Shown here: positions 26,837-35,254 of the stretch, piece by piece
How positions within the stretch are numbered: the first letter of the stretch is position 1
Layout: each line of letters opens with the position of its first letter
DNA from: Acidobacteriaceae bacterium
Lineage (GTDB): Bacteria; Acidobacteriota; Terriglobia; Terriglobales; Acidobacteriaceae
Assembly: GCA_025360645.1 (NCBI GenBank)
Contig: JANYBT010000024.1
Span: 1 to 40,171, forward strand
Length of the DNA: 40,171 nucleotides
Direction: 5' to 3'
Translations under genes and position numbers: made by a program
Notes under the pieces: generated by a model
The model's input: only the letters and a program-made list of their open reading frames with translations
Told to the model about the DNA's origin: nothing
Database searches by the model: none

Positions 26837-27877
26837 ATGGGGACAATCTGGTTTTGCATTGTCGCAGTCATGCTCGCAGCCTACGTGGTGATGGATGGCT
26901 TCGATCTGGGTGCAGGCATCATCTACCTAGTGGTGGCGAAGACTTCCGCCGACCGTCAGCGCATCCACAAAGCCATCGGCCCGGTGTGGGATGGCAATGA
27001 AGTGTGGTTGCTGGCCGCGGGCGGGACTTTGTACTTTGCTTTCCCGCAACTGTACGCCTCGGGCTTCAGCGGGTTCTACCTTCCCTTGATGATTGTGCTT
27101 TGGCTCTTGATGTTGCGCGCCATCGGGCTGGAGTTCCGCCACCATATCGAAAATCCGGTGTGGCAAGGATTCCTGGACGTGGTCTTCAGCGTCTCCAGCA
27201 TGTTGCTGGCAATCTTTTTCGGAGCGGCGCTGGGCAATGTGATCCGCGGCGTGCCCCTGAACCAGGACGGCTACTTTTTTCTGGCGTTGTGGACAAACTT
27301 CAAAGTCAGCGCTCTTCCCGGAGTTCTCGACTGGTACACCATCATGGCGGGCGTGGTGGCTTTAGTGACTCTGACCGTGCACGGAGCTTTGTACATCGCC
27401 ATCAAGACGGAAGAGGAACTCAGTCTGCGGGCGCGGGCGGTGGCGGTAGTGTTGTGGCCGCTCCAGTTTTTTCTCACTTGCAGCAGCCTGGCCGCCACCT
27501 ACTTCATTCGTCCCCAGCTGATGAACAATTACGAGAACCATCCCATCGGGTTGCTGGTGCCGCTGCTGGTGTTTGCCAGCCTGGGCGTCATGATCTGGGC
27601 CAGTCCCAAAGGCAAAGAGAAGCTAGCCTTTGTGGCGTCGGGCACGTACATCACCGCGATGCTGGTGGGTGCGGTGTTTGCGCTCTATCCCGTGGTGCTG
27701 CCGTCTAGTGGAGATCCGGCGAACAGTTTGACCATCGCCAACTCGTTGGCCGGCGAACACGGGTTGCGGGTAGGGTTGGTGTGGTGGTCCCTGGGCATGG
27801 TGCTGGCCGTGGGTTACTTCGTTTTTCTCTACCGGATGTTCCGCGGCAAGGTTCGTTTGGAGGAGCCGGGCTACTGA
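26837..27877 (+). CDS. cydB: Cytochrome bd ubiquinol oxidase subunit II
   Basis: 346 residues, eight or so membrane segments, starting with the family hallmark VMDGFDLGAG (residues 18-27) and the NEVWLLAAGG block. It forms the structural heterodimer with CydA in the inner membrane. Only two bases separate it from cydA. No small cydX-like frame was seen after it; uvrB begins 33 bases later, perhaps read from the same transcript. Confidence 0.96.
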   Translation: MGTIWFCIVAVMLAAYVVMDGFDLGAGIIYLVVAKTSADRQRIHKAIGPVWDGNEVWLLAAGGTLYFAFPQLYASGFSGFYLPLMIVLWLLMLRAIGLEFRHHIENPVWQGFLDVVFSVSSMLLAIFFGAALGNVIRGVPLNQDGYFFLALWTNFKVSALPGVLDWYTIMAGVVALVTLTVHGALYIAIKTEEELSLRARAVAVVLWPLQFFLTCSSLAATYFIRPQLMNNYENHPIGLLVPLLVFASLGVMIWASPKGKEKLAFVASGTYITAMLVGAVFALYPVVLPSSGDPANSLTIANSLAGEHGLRVGLVWWSLGMVLAVGYFVFLYRMFRGKVRLEEPGY

Positions 27878-27910
27878 TTGTCACCCGTCGCCACCCGATA
27901 CAATGCATAG

Positions 27911-29902
27911 GTGGACTTCAAACTAGTAAGCGACTATCGTCCGCAAGGCGACCAGGGCCAGGCCATCGAGTCTCTGCTGCGCGGCGTTGCCGACCGCGAA
28001 CAGCATCAGGTCTTGCTGGGCGTGACCGGCTCGGGCAAGACCTTCACCATGGCCAAGGTGATCGAGGCGTCTAACCGGCCGGCCCTGGTCATGGCCCACA
28101 ACAAGACCCTGGCGGCGCAACTCTATCATGAGTTCAAGAATTTCTTTCCCCATAACGCCGTCGAATATTTCGTTTCGTATTACGACTACTACCAGCCGGA
28201 GGCCTACGTTCCCGCCGCCGACCTCTACATCGAAAAAGAATCCACGGTCAACGAAGAACTGGATAAGCTGCGCCTCTCGGCCACCCGTTCGCTATTCGAG
28301 CGCCGCGACGTTTTGATTGTGTCGTCCGTCAGTTGCATCTACGGGTTGGGCTCTCCCGAAGCTTATTACGGCATGATGCTATTCCTGGAGAAGGGTCAGA
28401 AAGTGAAGCGCGAAGACATCACGCGCAAACTGGTTGAAATCCTTTACGAACGCAACGAAGGCGACTTCAAGCGCGGCACCTTCCGGGTGCGCGGCGATGT
28501 CATCGAGGTCTATCCCACCTACGACGACATGGCCTATCGCATCGAGTTGTGGGGCGACGAAGTGACCTCGCTTTCGCAGATCGACCCTCTGTTCGGCACT
28601 GTCAAACAAAAATATGTTCGCCTCCCCATCTATCCCAAGACGCATTACGTGATGAAGCAGGAGACCCGCAACCAGGCCGTTCGCTCCATTCGCGCCGAAC
28701 TCATCGAGTGGGTTGCGGAACTAGAAAAGCAAGGCCGGACCGTGGAAGCACAGCGGGTTCAGCAGCGGACCATGTTCGATCTCGAAATGATCAAGTCCAT
28801 GGGCTTCTGCCACGGCATCGAAAATTATTCCCGGCACTTTACCGGGCGCATGCCGGGCGAGCCTCCTCCCACCTTGCTGGATTATTTCCCCAACGATTTT
28901 CTATTGTTCCTGGACGAGTCGCACCAGACCGTCCCGCAGTTGCACGGCATGTATGGGGGTGACCGCTCTCGCAAGACCACGCTGGTCGAGTACGGATTCC
29001 GGTTGCCTTCCGCGCTCGACAACCGGCCTCTGACGTTCGAGGAATTTCAGCACCGCACCAATCAGTTGATTTATGTTTCCGCCACGCCCGGTCCCTATGA
29101 GCTGACCAAATCGGCCGGCGTAGTGGTGGAGCAAGTAATCCGTCCCACCGGGTTGATTGATCCGCCTGTCGAAGTGCGCCCGGTGAAAGGGCAAATTGAC
29201 GACCTGCTGCACGAGATCCGGCTGCGGGCGGCCAAAAACGAACGGGTCCTGGTCACCACGCTCACCAAACGCATGTCCGAAGACCTGGCCGAATATTACA
29301 GCGAAGTGGGCGTGAAGTGCCGCTACATGCACTCTGAGATTGTGACCCTGGAACGGGTGAAGATCCTGCGCGGGTTGCGCAAGGGTGAGTTTGACGTATT
29401 GATCGGCATCAATCTATTGCGCGAGGGTTTGGATCTTCCGGAAGTTTCCCTGGTCGCGATTCTGGATGCCGACAAAGAAGGCTTCCTGCGCTCGGCCGGC
29501 TCGCTGATCCAGACCATTGGCCGCTGTGCCCGCAACTTGAGTGGTCGTGCCATTTTGTATGCCGACCGCATGACCGACTCTATGAAGAAGGCGATCGATG
29601 AGACGGATCGGCGCCGTGCCATTCAGAAGGCCTACAACGAAGAGCATGGCATCACGCCGGAATCGATTGTGCGCCCACTCGACATGACGCTGGCTGGCAT
29701 TGTGGCCGCGGACTACGCGGATGTGTCGCTAGACGCCGACGACGAAATGCCAGACATCACCTCGCAGATGGAACTCGACGCCTACATCGCCAAGCGCGAA
29801 GCAGAGATGCGGGAAGCCGCCAAGCGCTTTGAGTTTGAGAAGGCGGCAAAACTGCGCGACACTATCAAGGAACTCCGCACCAAGGAATTTCTGTTCACCT
29901 GA
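27911..29902 (+). CDS. uvrB: Excinuclease ABC subunit B
   Basis: 663 residues, full length. Helicase motif [15 protein letters not shown] (~36-49), the DNA-clamping beta-hairpin [12 protein letters not shown], motif [14 protein letters not shown], motifs V/VI in the second RecA-like domain ([20 protein letters not shown]) and the C-terminal UVR motif that contacts UvrC (around residues 630-655, [15 protein letters not shown]). UvrB verifies damage in nucleotide excision repair after loading by UvrA. The start is GTG: the first residues ([14 protein letters not shown]) are conserved and no ATG is available in frame. It may be transcribed with cydAB. Confidence 0.97.
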   Translation: MDFKLVSDYRPQGDQGQAIESLLRGVADREQHQVLLGVTGSGKTFTMAKVIEASNRPALVMAHNKTLAAQLYHEFKNFFPHNAVEYFVSYYDYYQPEAYVPAADLYIEKESTVNEELDKLRLSATRSLFERRDVLIVSSVSCIYGLGSPEAYYGMMLFLEKGQKVKREDITRKLVEILYERNEGDFKRGTFRVRGDVIEVYPTYDDMAYRIELWGDEVTSLSQIDPLFGTVKQKYVRLPIYPKTHYVMKQETRNQAVRSIRAELIEWVAELEKQGRTVEAQRVQQRTMFDLEMIKSMGFCHGIENYSRHFTGRMPGEPPPTLLDYFPNDFLLFLDESHQTVPQLHGMYGGDRSRKTTLVEYGFRLPSALDNRPLTFEEFQHRTNQLIYVSATPGPYELTKSAGVVVEQVIRPTGLIDPPVEVRPVKGQIDDLLHEIRLRAAKNERVLVTTLTKRMSEDLAEYYSEVGVKCRYMHSEIVTLERVKILRGLRKGEFDVLIGINLLREGLDLPEVSLVAILDADKEGFLRSAGSLIQTIGRCARNLSGRAILYADRMTDSMKKAIDETDRRRAIQKAYNEEHGITPESIVRPLDMTLAGIVAADYADVSLDADDEMPDITSQMELDAYIAKREAEMREAAKRFEFEKAAKLRDTIKELRTKEFLFT

Positions 29903-29948
29903 TGCGCGTTAACGTGTACCGGGTGGTTGAGCTCTTGCCCTGCCCCCG

Positions 29949-31298
29949 CTAACTCCCCGCGATCACCAACACCGGGCTCTGCGGCGGGGGAACGGTGCAG
30001 CCCAGCACCGTGCAAACTCCAGACGGTGCGGCCAGATTCAACACAAACGTATCGTCCGAGGTGCGGGCGATGCTGGCCGCCCCCGCATCGCAATTGCCCA
30101 CATAGACGCGCGAACTGTCCGCGCTGGCCACCGCCGAGTAACGGAACCGCACCGTCTCGCAGGCGGGCATTTCGGTCACGGTGGGTAACGCAATCGTCTT
30201 GCGGTAGCTGTAGTCGTTGGCGTTGAACACGGTCAACTGTGTCGCCACGCATGGGGCAGCCACTCCGGAGGGGCAGGTGTTGCCGAGTTGTTCGCTAAGC
30301 ACGTAGAAGCGAGTCCCATCGAGCAGCGGAGCGATCGAGATCGGGTTTGCGGCCCCCGCAATCGACGACAAGGGAACCGTCGCCAGCACGACCGGTGGAT
30401 CCATCGCCGCATTCAGCACCGTGACCGCATTCAGCACCGGGTTTGCGATGTAGAGGCGGTTCAGGTTCGAGTCATACGTCAAGAACTCCGCGCCCGCGCC
30501 CGCCGAAATCGAATTGGAGATCAACGAGTCGTCGAACGTATTGATGACGGTGAGATCGCCATTCCCTTTATTCAAGACGTAGGCACGTTGACTATCGGAA
30601 CGAACCGCAATCCCCACCGGATTGTCCACACCCCCGCCGCTGATCACATTGGTCACGGTGTTGTCCACGGTGGTGATGCTGGTGATCCCGCCCAGGCTTC
30701 CTGTCGCGCCTGAACTGATCACGTAAACTTTCTTGCGGTCAGGCGTTTGCGCCAAAGCGAACGGGTTGGCACCAAACACCGGGTCGAGCGGAATAATCGT
30801 GCTCACCGTATTGGTGATCGAACTGACCGCCGCCACCGTGGAAGTCCCGGCGTTGGCAACATAGAATCCGTTGGAGGAAGCCGCCGCCATAAACACGGGA
30901 TGCGATCCGCTCGGCAAACTGATGGTGAACGGCAGCCCAATCGAGGTGAAAGTGGACGGGTTGAAAATGGTCACGGAATCGGTTCCGCTAACCGCGCTGT
31001 TACCGCCGTTGCTGACGATGACCCGGTTGCCCGGAGGTTGCACCAACGCGAAGTTGGGCTCAATCCCGACAGCGGCCACTCCCACATTGGTGTCGCCTGA
31101 GACGTCAATTTGCATCGCCGCGCCCGGATTGAAGGGGCCATTGTTCGCGATCAAGAATGCTGCATGAGTGCCCTTAGGGTCAGGCGGTGGGGTCGGAACG
31201 ATGATCACTACCGGCCGGAACGTATTTCCGCAACTGGCCTCAAGCAGAATCAGGCAGGCCAGCACGGCTACGCGGCGGAGTATCGCAAAACGCTTCAT
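29949..31298 (-). CDS. Secreted YVTN-type beta-propeller protein, probable lipoprotein
   Basis: 449 residues. The N-terminus is a signal peptide ending LEASCGN; Cys23 could be lipidated although the lipobox is not ideal. The rest is made of repeated blades with motifs such as GFYVANAGTSTVAAVS, RAYVLNKGNGDLTVI, RLYIANPVLNAVTVL and RVYVGNCDAG, the pattern of seven-bladed YVTN/SMP-30-like propellers. Pairs of cysteines near the C-terminus (CPSGVAAPC, CTVLGC) may form disulfides. Such proteins are common in Acidobacteriota; the function is unknown, possibly binding or surface structure. It is convergent with uvrB and divergent from the efflux operon. Confidence 0.85.
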   Translation of the reverse strand: MKRFAILRRVAVLACLILLEASCGNTFRPVVIIVPTPPPDPKGTHAAFLIANNGPFNPGAAMQIDVSGDTNVGVAAVGIEPNFALVQPPGNRVIVSNGGNSAVSGTDSVTIFNPSTFTSIGLPFTISLPSGSHPVFMAAASSNGFYVANAGTSTVAAVSSITNTVSTIIPLDPVFGANPFALAQTPDRKKVYVISSGATGSLGGITSITTVDNTVTNVISGGGVDNPVGIAVRSDSQRAYVLNKGNGDLTVINTFDDSLISNSISAGAGAEFLTYDSNLNRLYIANPVLNAVTVLNAAMDPPVVLATVPLSSIAGAANPISIAPLLDGTRFYVLSEQLGNTCPSGVAAPCVATQLTVFNANDYSYRKTIALPTVTEMPACETVRFRYSAVASADSSRVYVGNCDAGAASIARTSDDTFVLNLAAPSGVCTVLGCTVPPPQSPVLVIAGS

Positions 31299-31534
31299 TC
31301 AGGATTGCCCAAACAGAAAATTTAAGTCCACTCTCGTCAGATGCTGCAATTCTAATTGGCGCCATCCAGAAACGCCAGAACAGGGCGAGATTTCCGCGGA
31401 ACACCGGCAGCACTCCGTCCCAGGGGATAAGCCGCCTTCGGATAGAAAGTTGGCAGTTTCGGCGACGGTTGTCCCGCTCCCCTCAGACTTTTCAAGATTC
31501 TCCATTCCGGAGTGTGGGCCCCATTACAGGCGGC

Positions 31535-31550
31535 TGTGATGTGCGTCACA
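31535..31550. promoter_or_regulatory. CRP/FNR-type site upstream of the metal-efflux operon
   Basis: TGTGATGTGCGTCACA, a perfect TGTGA-N6-TCACA palindrome in the 294-base spacer between the beta-propeller gene and the efflux operon. A -10-like TAGTAT (31572-31577) would place transcription start near 31584, putting the site centre at about -41.5, the class II activator position. I see nothing else definite in this spacer. Confidence 0.6.
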
Positions 31551-31592
31551 GCCAATGTAAGCGAGCCTCGGTAGTATCCTTGCTATAGGAAC

Positions 31593-31976
31593 ATGACGTG
31601 GCGGCTCAAAATCGTTGCAGTGGCGCTGACGATGACTCTGTTAGCGATGCCGATGTCGGCGCTGACCTCGTGCTGGTGGCACATGTCGGCGGCCGAAAAA
31701 TGCAAGCCCCATTGCCCCATGATGAGCGGGCATGAGCCCTCGGTCACCATTCAAGAAGCACCCGGAAATAGCTCCTGCTGCCAAGTTTCTGCAAGCCAGC
31801 CGACACCCACTTCACTGCCACAAGTCCCCACCAACACGACGATCGGGATAGCCCCTAAGCCCAGCGTTTCGAGCCGTGATGCGGCCGCGCTCTCGGTAGA
31901 GTTTAATCCACCCGATCTCATCGTTCGAACCTCTGCGACCTCCCCCCAGGCCCTTCTCTGTACTTTTGTGATCTGA
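31593..31976 (+). CDS. Small secreted Cys/His/Met-rich protein heading the efflux operon
   Basis: 127 residues; no named family recognised. A signal peptide (MTWRLKIVAVALTMTLLAMP) is followed by a metal-binding-looking segment: CWWHMS, CKPHCPMMSGH (residues 27-47) and a CC pair in SSCCQVS. The rest is Pro/Thr/Ser-rich with a hydrophobic C-terminus. It is the first gene behind the CRP/FNR-type site and precedes tolC by 144 bases. The Cys-His-Met density and the neighbours suggest a periplasmic copper or silver binding protein, analogous in position to CusF but unrelated in sequence as far as I can tell. Confidence 0.7.
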   Translation: MTWRLKIVAVALTMTLLAMPMSALTSCWWHMSAAEKCKPHCPMMSGHEPSVTIQEAPGNSSCCQVSASQPTPTSLPQVPTNTTIGIAPKPSVSSRDAAALSVEFNPPDLIVRTSATSPQALLCTFVI

Positions 31977-32120
31977 TCCGTCCTCCCAATCAAGGTTCTT
32001 CTCAGCGGGAAAAGTGCGTGAAGGCTCGTCCGTAAGCAACCAAACGCCGATTGCCCTCCGATCTTCTTCCCGCTCCCAATCAACCGAACTGACCGGAGCT
32101 GAGTCTCCGTTAGGGGCAAT

Positions 32121-33482
32121 GTGAAAACTTCACGGACCAATCTACTAGCTGCATTCGTAATCGCAATACTGGCCTCGTCTAGCAGCTGGGGCCAACTGCC
32201 GCCCGTCGAAGTGGGTTTTCAGTCTCCGGCGACCACTACGGTGGCTGCTGCCGACAGCGATTCGACTATCGGGATCGATGAATTAGTTCGCGAAGCTCTG
32301 CAGAAGAATCCAGCGGTTCAGAGCGCTTTGCATGCTGTGGAAGCTCAACGCCGACGCGTGCCCCAAGCCAAGTCGCTCCCTGACCCGATGGTTGGAATCG
32401 GTTGGGCTGGAAACATCACGCCCTTCAGCGTGCAGCTCGGCGACCCTTCCAGCTATCGTGGCGTTTCTGCGAGCCAGCAGCTTCTCTACCCCGGAAAGCT
32501 GAAACTACGCGGCGAGATTGCTTCTAAAGAGGCCGATGCCGCCTCATCTGACTACCAAGCAATTCGCCGCCGCGTCACCACAGATGTAAAGACGGCTTTT
32601 TACGAATACTGGTTCTCGCATAAGGCGATTCAGACCACTCTGAGGGACAAGGATCTGTTGACCAAGCTCTCGCAGATCGCCGAAGCCCGTTATCGGGTTG
32701 GCAAAGGCCTTCAGCAGGATGTGCTTCGGTCGCAAGTCGAAATTTCACTGCTGCTGCAGCGGCTCACCGTCCTGCAACAGCAAACCAATACTTCGCAGGC
32801 GCGCCTGAATAGCCTACTGGCGCGCAGCCCTGAAGCGCCGCTCCCACCAGCCGACAATATCGAGCGCTCTCCGCTGAACTACTCGCTTGACGATCTCTAC
32901 AGACTAGCGCGGCAGAACGATCCCGGTCTTCACCGCGCAACGCAAATGGTTGAGCGCAACCAACTTGCAGTGAATCTGGCACAGAAGGATTACTATCCAG
33001 ATCTCAGCGTTGGATACATGTACCAGCAGCGTCCCAGGTTGCCTGACATGCACGGGATGACCTTCACCGTAAACATCCCGATCTTCTATAAGAGCAAACA
33101 GCGAGAGCAAGTCCGGCAGGCCACGGAGGAGCGGCTTGCCGCAGAGGGCAGTCGCGATAACCGGCAAAATGAGCTGAATTTCGAACTCAAGCAGCAATAC
33201 CTGGCGGCGAAGGCCTCGGATGAACTGCTGCAACTGTTCTCTCAAGGCGTTATACCGCAATCGTCGTTGGCGCTGGAATCTTCGATGTCCGCCTATCAGG
33301 TTGGCACAGTGGATTTCCTCAGCGTCGTAGGCAATTTCTCGACCGTCTTGAACTACGAAATCGCCTACTACCGCGAGCTGGCGAATTACCAATCTTCGTT
33401 GGCGCGCATGGAGAGCATGGTGGGCGTGGATCTGACTTCGACGGCCACGCAGCCGGGAACCCAGCATCCGGCGGGAGAGTAG
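32121..33482 (+). CDS. TolC-family outer membrane efflux channel (CusC-like)
   Basis: 453 residues, with a signal peptide (cleavage after about SSSWG) and the two-fold repeated helical/strand layout of outer membrane efflux proteins. The first repeat starts near IGIDELVREALQKNPAVQSA and the second near YSLDDLYRLARQNDPGLHRA. It forms the trimeric outer membrane duct of the tripartite pump with the CusB- and CusA-like proteins encoded next. The start is GTG with AGGGG a few bases upstream. Four bases separate it from the cusB-like gene. Confidence 0.92.
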   Translation: MKTSRTNLLAAFVIAILASSSSWGQLPPVEVGFQSPATTTVAAADSDSTIGIDELVREALQKNPAVQSALHAVEAQRRRVPQAKSLPDPMVGIGWAGNITPFSVQLGDPSSYRGVSASQQLLYPGKLKLRGEIASKEADAASSDYQAIRRRVTTDVKTAFYEYWFSHKAIQTTLRDKDLLTKLSQIAEARYRVGKGLQQDVLRSQVEISLLLQRLTVLQQQTNTSQARLNSLLARSPEAPLPPADNIERSPLNYSLDDLYRLARQNDPGLHRATQMVERNQLAVNLAQKDYYPDLSVGYMYQQRPRLPDMHGMTFTVNIPIFYKSKQREQVRQATEERLAAEGSRDNRQNELNFELKQQYLAAKASDELLQLFSQGVIPQSSLALESSMSAYQVGTVDFLSVVGNFSTVLNYEIAYYRELANYQSSLARMESMVGVDLTSTATQPGTQHPAGE

Positions 33483-33486
33483 AGCA

Positions 33487-34749
33487 ATGATTCCTAAAAT
33501 CCTAAGAATTTCGGCAGTTGTCGCAGCCATCGCGTTGGCGGTGGCCTTCGGTGGCAGGGTCTCAGCCATCTTCCAACATCAGCCGTCCGCTGCCCAGACG
33601 ACGACTGCGGGAACCGCGCGCAAGGTTCTCTATTGGTACGACGCCATGAACCCGCTGCACCATTACGACCAACCCGGAAAAGCACCGGACGGAATGGACC
33701 GGGTGCCTCAATACGCGGAGGATGACTCTGCCAAAATGCCCGCTGGCACTGTCAAAATCGCACCCGACAAGCAGCAACTGATCGGTGTAAGGACCGAGAT
33801 CGTTGCACGTCAGTCTCTGGTGAGGACCGTGCGCACCACGGGTCAGCTTACCAGCGATGAGACGAAGCTGGCGCATATCCATGTTAAGGTCAACGGCTAT
33901 ATCGACAAAGCTTACGTCGATTACATCGGGCAACTGGTCAAAAAAGGCCAACCGCTTTTCACCCTTTACAGCCCGGATCTTGTGGCCACCGAAGAAGAAT
34001 ATTTGATCGCCAAACGCGGCGCCAAGGAGATGGGAGCCTCGCAATTTCCGGACATTTCGCAGGGCGCGCAGTCACTTCTGCGTTCCGCCCGTGAACGGCT
34101 CAAACTGTGGGACATCAGCGACGAACAAATCAAGAAGCTCGACGAGACCGGGGAGGTCACCAAGACTTTAACTTTCTATTCTCCCGTCAGTGGCTTCGTC
34201 ACCGACCGCAAGGCGTTCCCGCAAACCGCCGTTACCCCGGATATGGAGTTGTATTCGATCAGCGACCTTTCCACCATCTGGGTGAATGCTGACGTATACG
34301 AATACGAGGTGCCCTTTGTGAAAGTTGGCCAGACGGCGGACATGCAACTCAGCTACTACGCCGGGAAGACCTATGCCGGGAAAATTACCTACATTTATCC
34401 GACTGTCGATCCCGTTTCCCGCACCCTAAAAGTGCGTATCGAGTTTTCCAACCCCAAGTTCGACTTGAAGCCGCAGATGTTCGCCAATGTGCAGTTGAAG
34501 ATCAACTACGGCAAGCAGATTGTGGCGCCTCAGGAAGCAGTGATGGATTCCGGAGACAAGCAGTATGTGTTTGTCGTCCACGACGGCGGGATGTTCGAAC
34601 CGCGCGTGATCCAGATGGGCGCGAAGCTCGAAGGCAAGGTGGTCGTCCTGTCTGGCCTGAACCCTGGAGAAACCATCGTGACCTCGGGGAACTTCCTGGT
34701 TGACTCCGAGAGCCGTCTGAAGAGCGCCATGAGTGGGATGCAGCACTAA
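33487..34749 (+). CDS. cusB: CusB-like periplasmic adaptor of a heavy-metal efflux pump
   Basis: 420 residues. An N-terminal membrane anchor/signal (residues 8-28) is followed by a heavy-metal-binding domain (YWYDAMNP ... PGKAPDGMDRVPQY, about 49-77), where methionines replace the cysteines of other versions, fitting Cu(I)/Ag(I). Then come the barrel-sandwich hybrid, a helical hairpin and beta-barrel typical of RND adaptors (HVKVNGYIDKAYVD, FYSPVSGFVTDR). It bridges the TolC-like channel and the CusA-like pump and hands over metal. Its stop overlaps the ribosome binding site of the NosL-like gene. Confidence 0.93.
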   Translation: MIPKILRISAVVAAIALAVAFGGRVSAIFQHQPSAAQTTTAGTARKVLYWYDAMNPLHHYDQPGKAPDGMDRVPQYAEDDSAKMPAGTVKIAPDKQQLIGVRTEIVARQSLVRTVRTTGQLTSDETKLAHIHVKVNGYIDKAYVDYIGQLVKKGQPLFTLYSPDLVATEEEYLIAKRGAKEMGASQFPDISQGAQSLLRSARERLKLWDISDEQIKKLDETGEVTKTLTFYSPVSGFVTDRKAFPQTAVTPDMELYSISDLSTIWVNADVYEYEVPFVKVGQTADMQLSYYAGKTYAGKITYIYPTVDPVSRTLKVRIEFSNPKFDLKPQMFANVQLKINYGKQIVAPQEAVMDSGDKQYVFVVHDGGMFEPRVIQMGAKLEGKVVVLSGLNPGETIVTSGNFLVDSESRLKSAMSGMQH

Positions 34750-34759
34750 GGAGATTCCT

Positions 34760-35254
34760 ATGGCAAAGAGAGCTTCTATCTATTCGGCAGTCGTCCTGAT
34801 CCTGGTCGCGGGCATGTTCGCCGCCGGCTACGTGCTGATGAACCGCCGCGCCCAGACGGAATGCGGATTCTGCCAACGTCACATCAACCCGAAAGCCCAT
34901 GTAGTGGCGGAAGTTGGCGGGAGGCGGCGCGACGTCTGTTGTACCCACTGTGCGGTGACCGAAGCGCGACAGGAGAAGATGCCTCTGCGGCTGATCGAAG
35001 TGACGGACTATCCCTCCGGCAAGATGGTGAGCCCGGATGGGGCGTGGTTTGTCGAAGATAGCCGCATGATCGCCTGCGAACACGACATGTCCAAAATGGA
35101 TGAATCCAAGCACGCCGAACAGTTGGCATTCGATCGCTGCTCGCCCGGCACATTCGCATTCAGCGACCGAAGAGCCGCCGCAGCGTTCGTGGCCCAGAGC
35201 GGTGGTGTTTTGCGCAGCCTGCCAGAGGTGTTGGCGGAGGCCCAACAGCAATGA
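34760..35254 (+). CDS. Membrane-anchored NosL-like/TRASH-like metal-binding protein
   Basis: 164 residues from an ATG with AAGGAG six bases upstream. A single membrane anchor (residues 8-27) is followed by CGFC (35-38) and CCTHC (60-64), a cysteine arrangement like a metal-binding finger, then a domain resembling NosL in layout (WFVEDSRMIAC, SPGTFAFSDRRAAAAFVAQSGG). NosL proteins are Cu(I)-binding lipoproteins serving nitrous oxide reductase; here the partners are efflux genes. It overlaps cusA by four bases (ATGA), so it is part of the pump operon. Most likely it delivers copper to, or senses it for, the pump; this is inferred from context. Confidence 0.7.
   Translation: MAKRASIYSAVVLILVAGMFAAGYVLMNRRAQTECGFCQRHINPKAHVVAEVGGRRRDVCCTHCAVTEARQEKMPLRLIEVTDYPSGKMVSPDGAWFVEDSRMIACEHDMSKMDESKHAEQLAFDRCSPGTFAFSDRRAAAAFVAQSGGVLRSLPEVLAEAQQQ

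Noticed and set aside
27878-27910. A cydX-like small subunit after cydB.
   Set aside because: Only 33 bases separate cydB from uvrB and no small hydrophobic frame fits.
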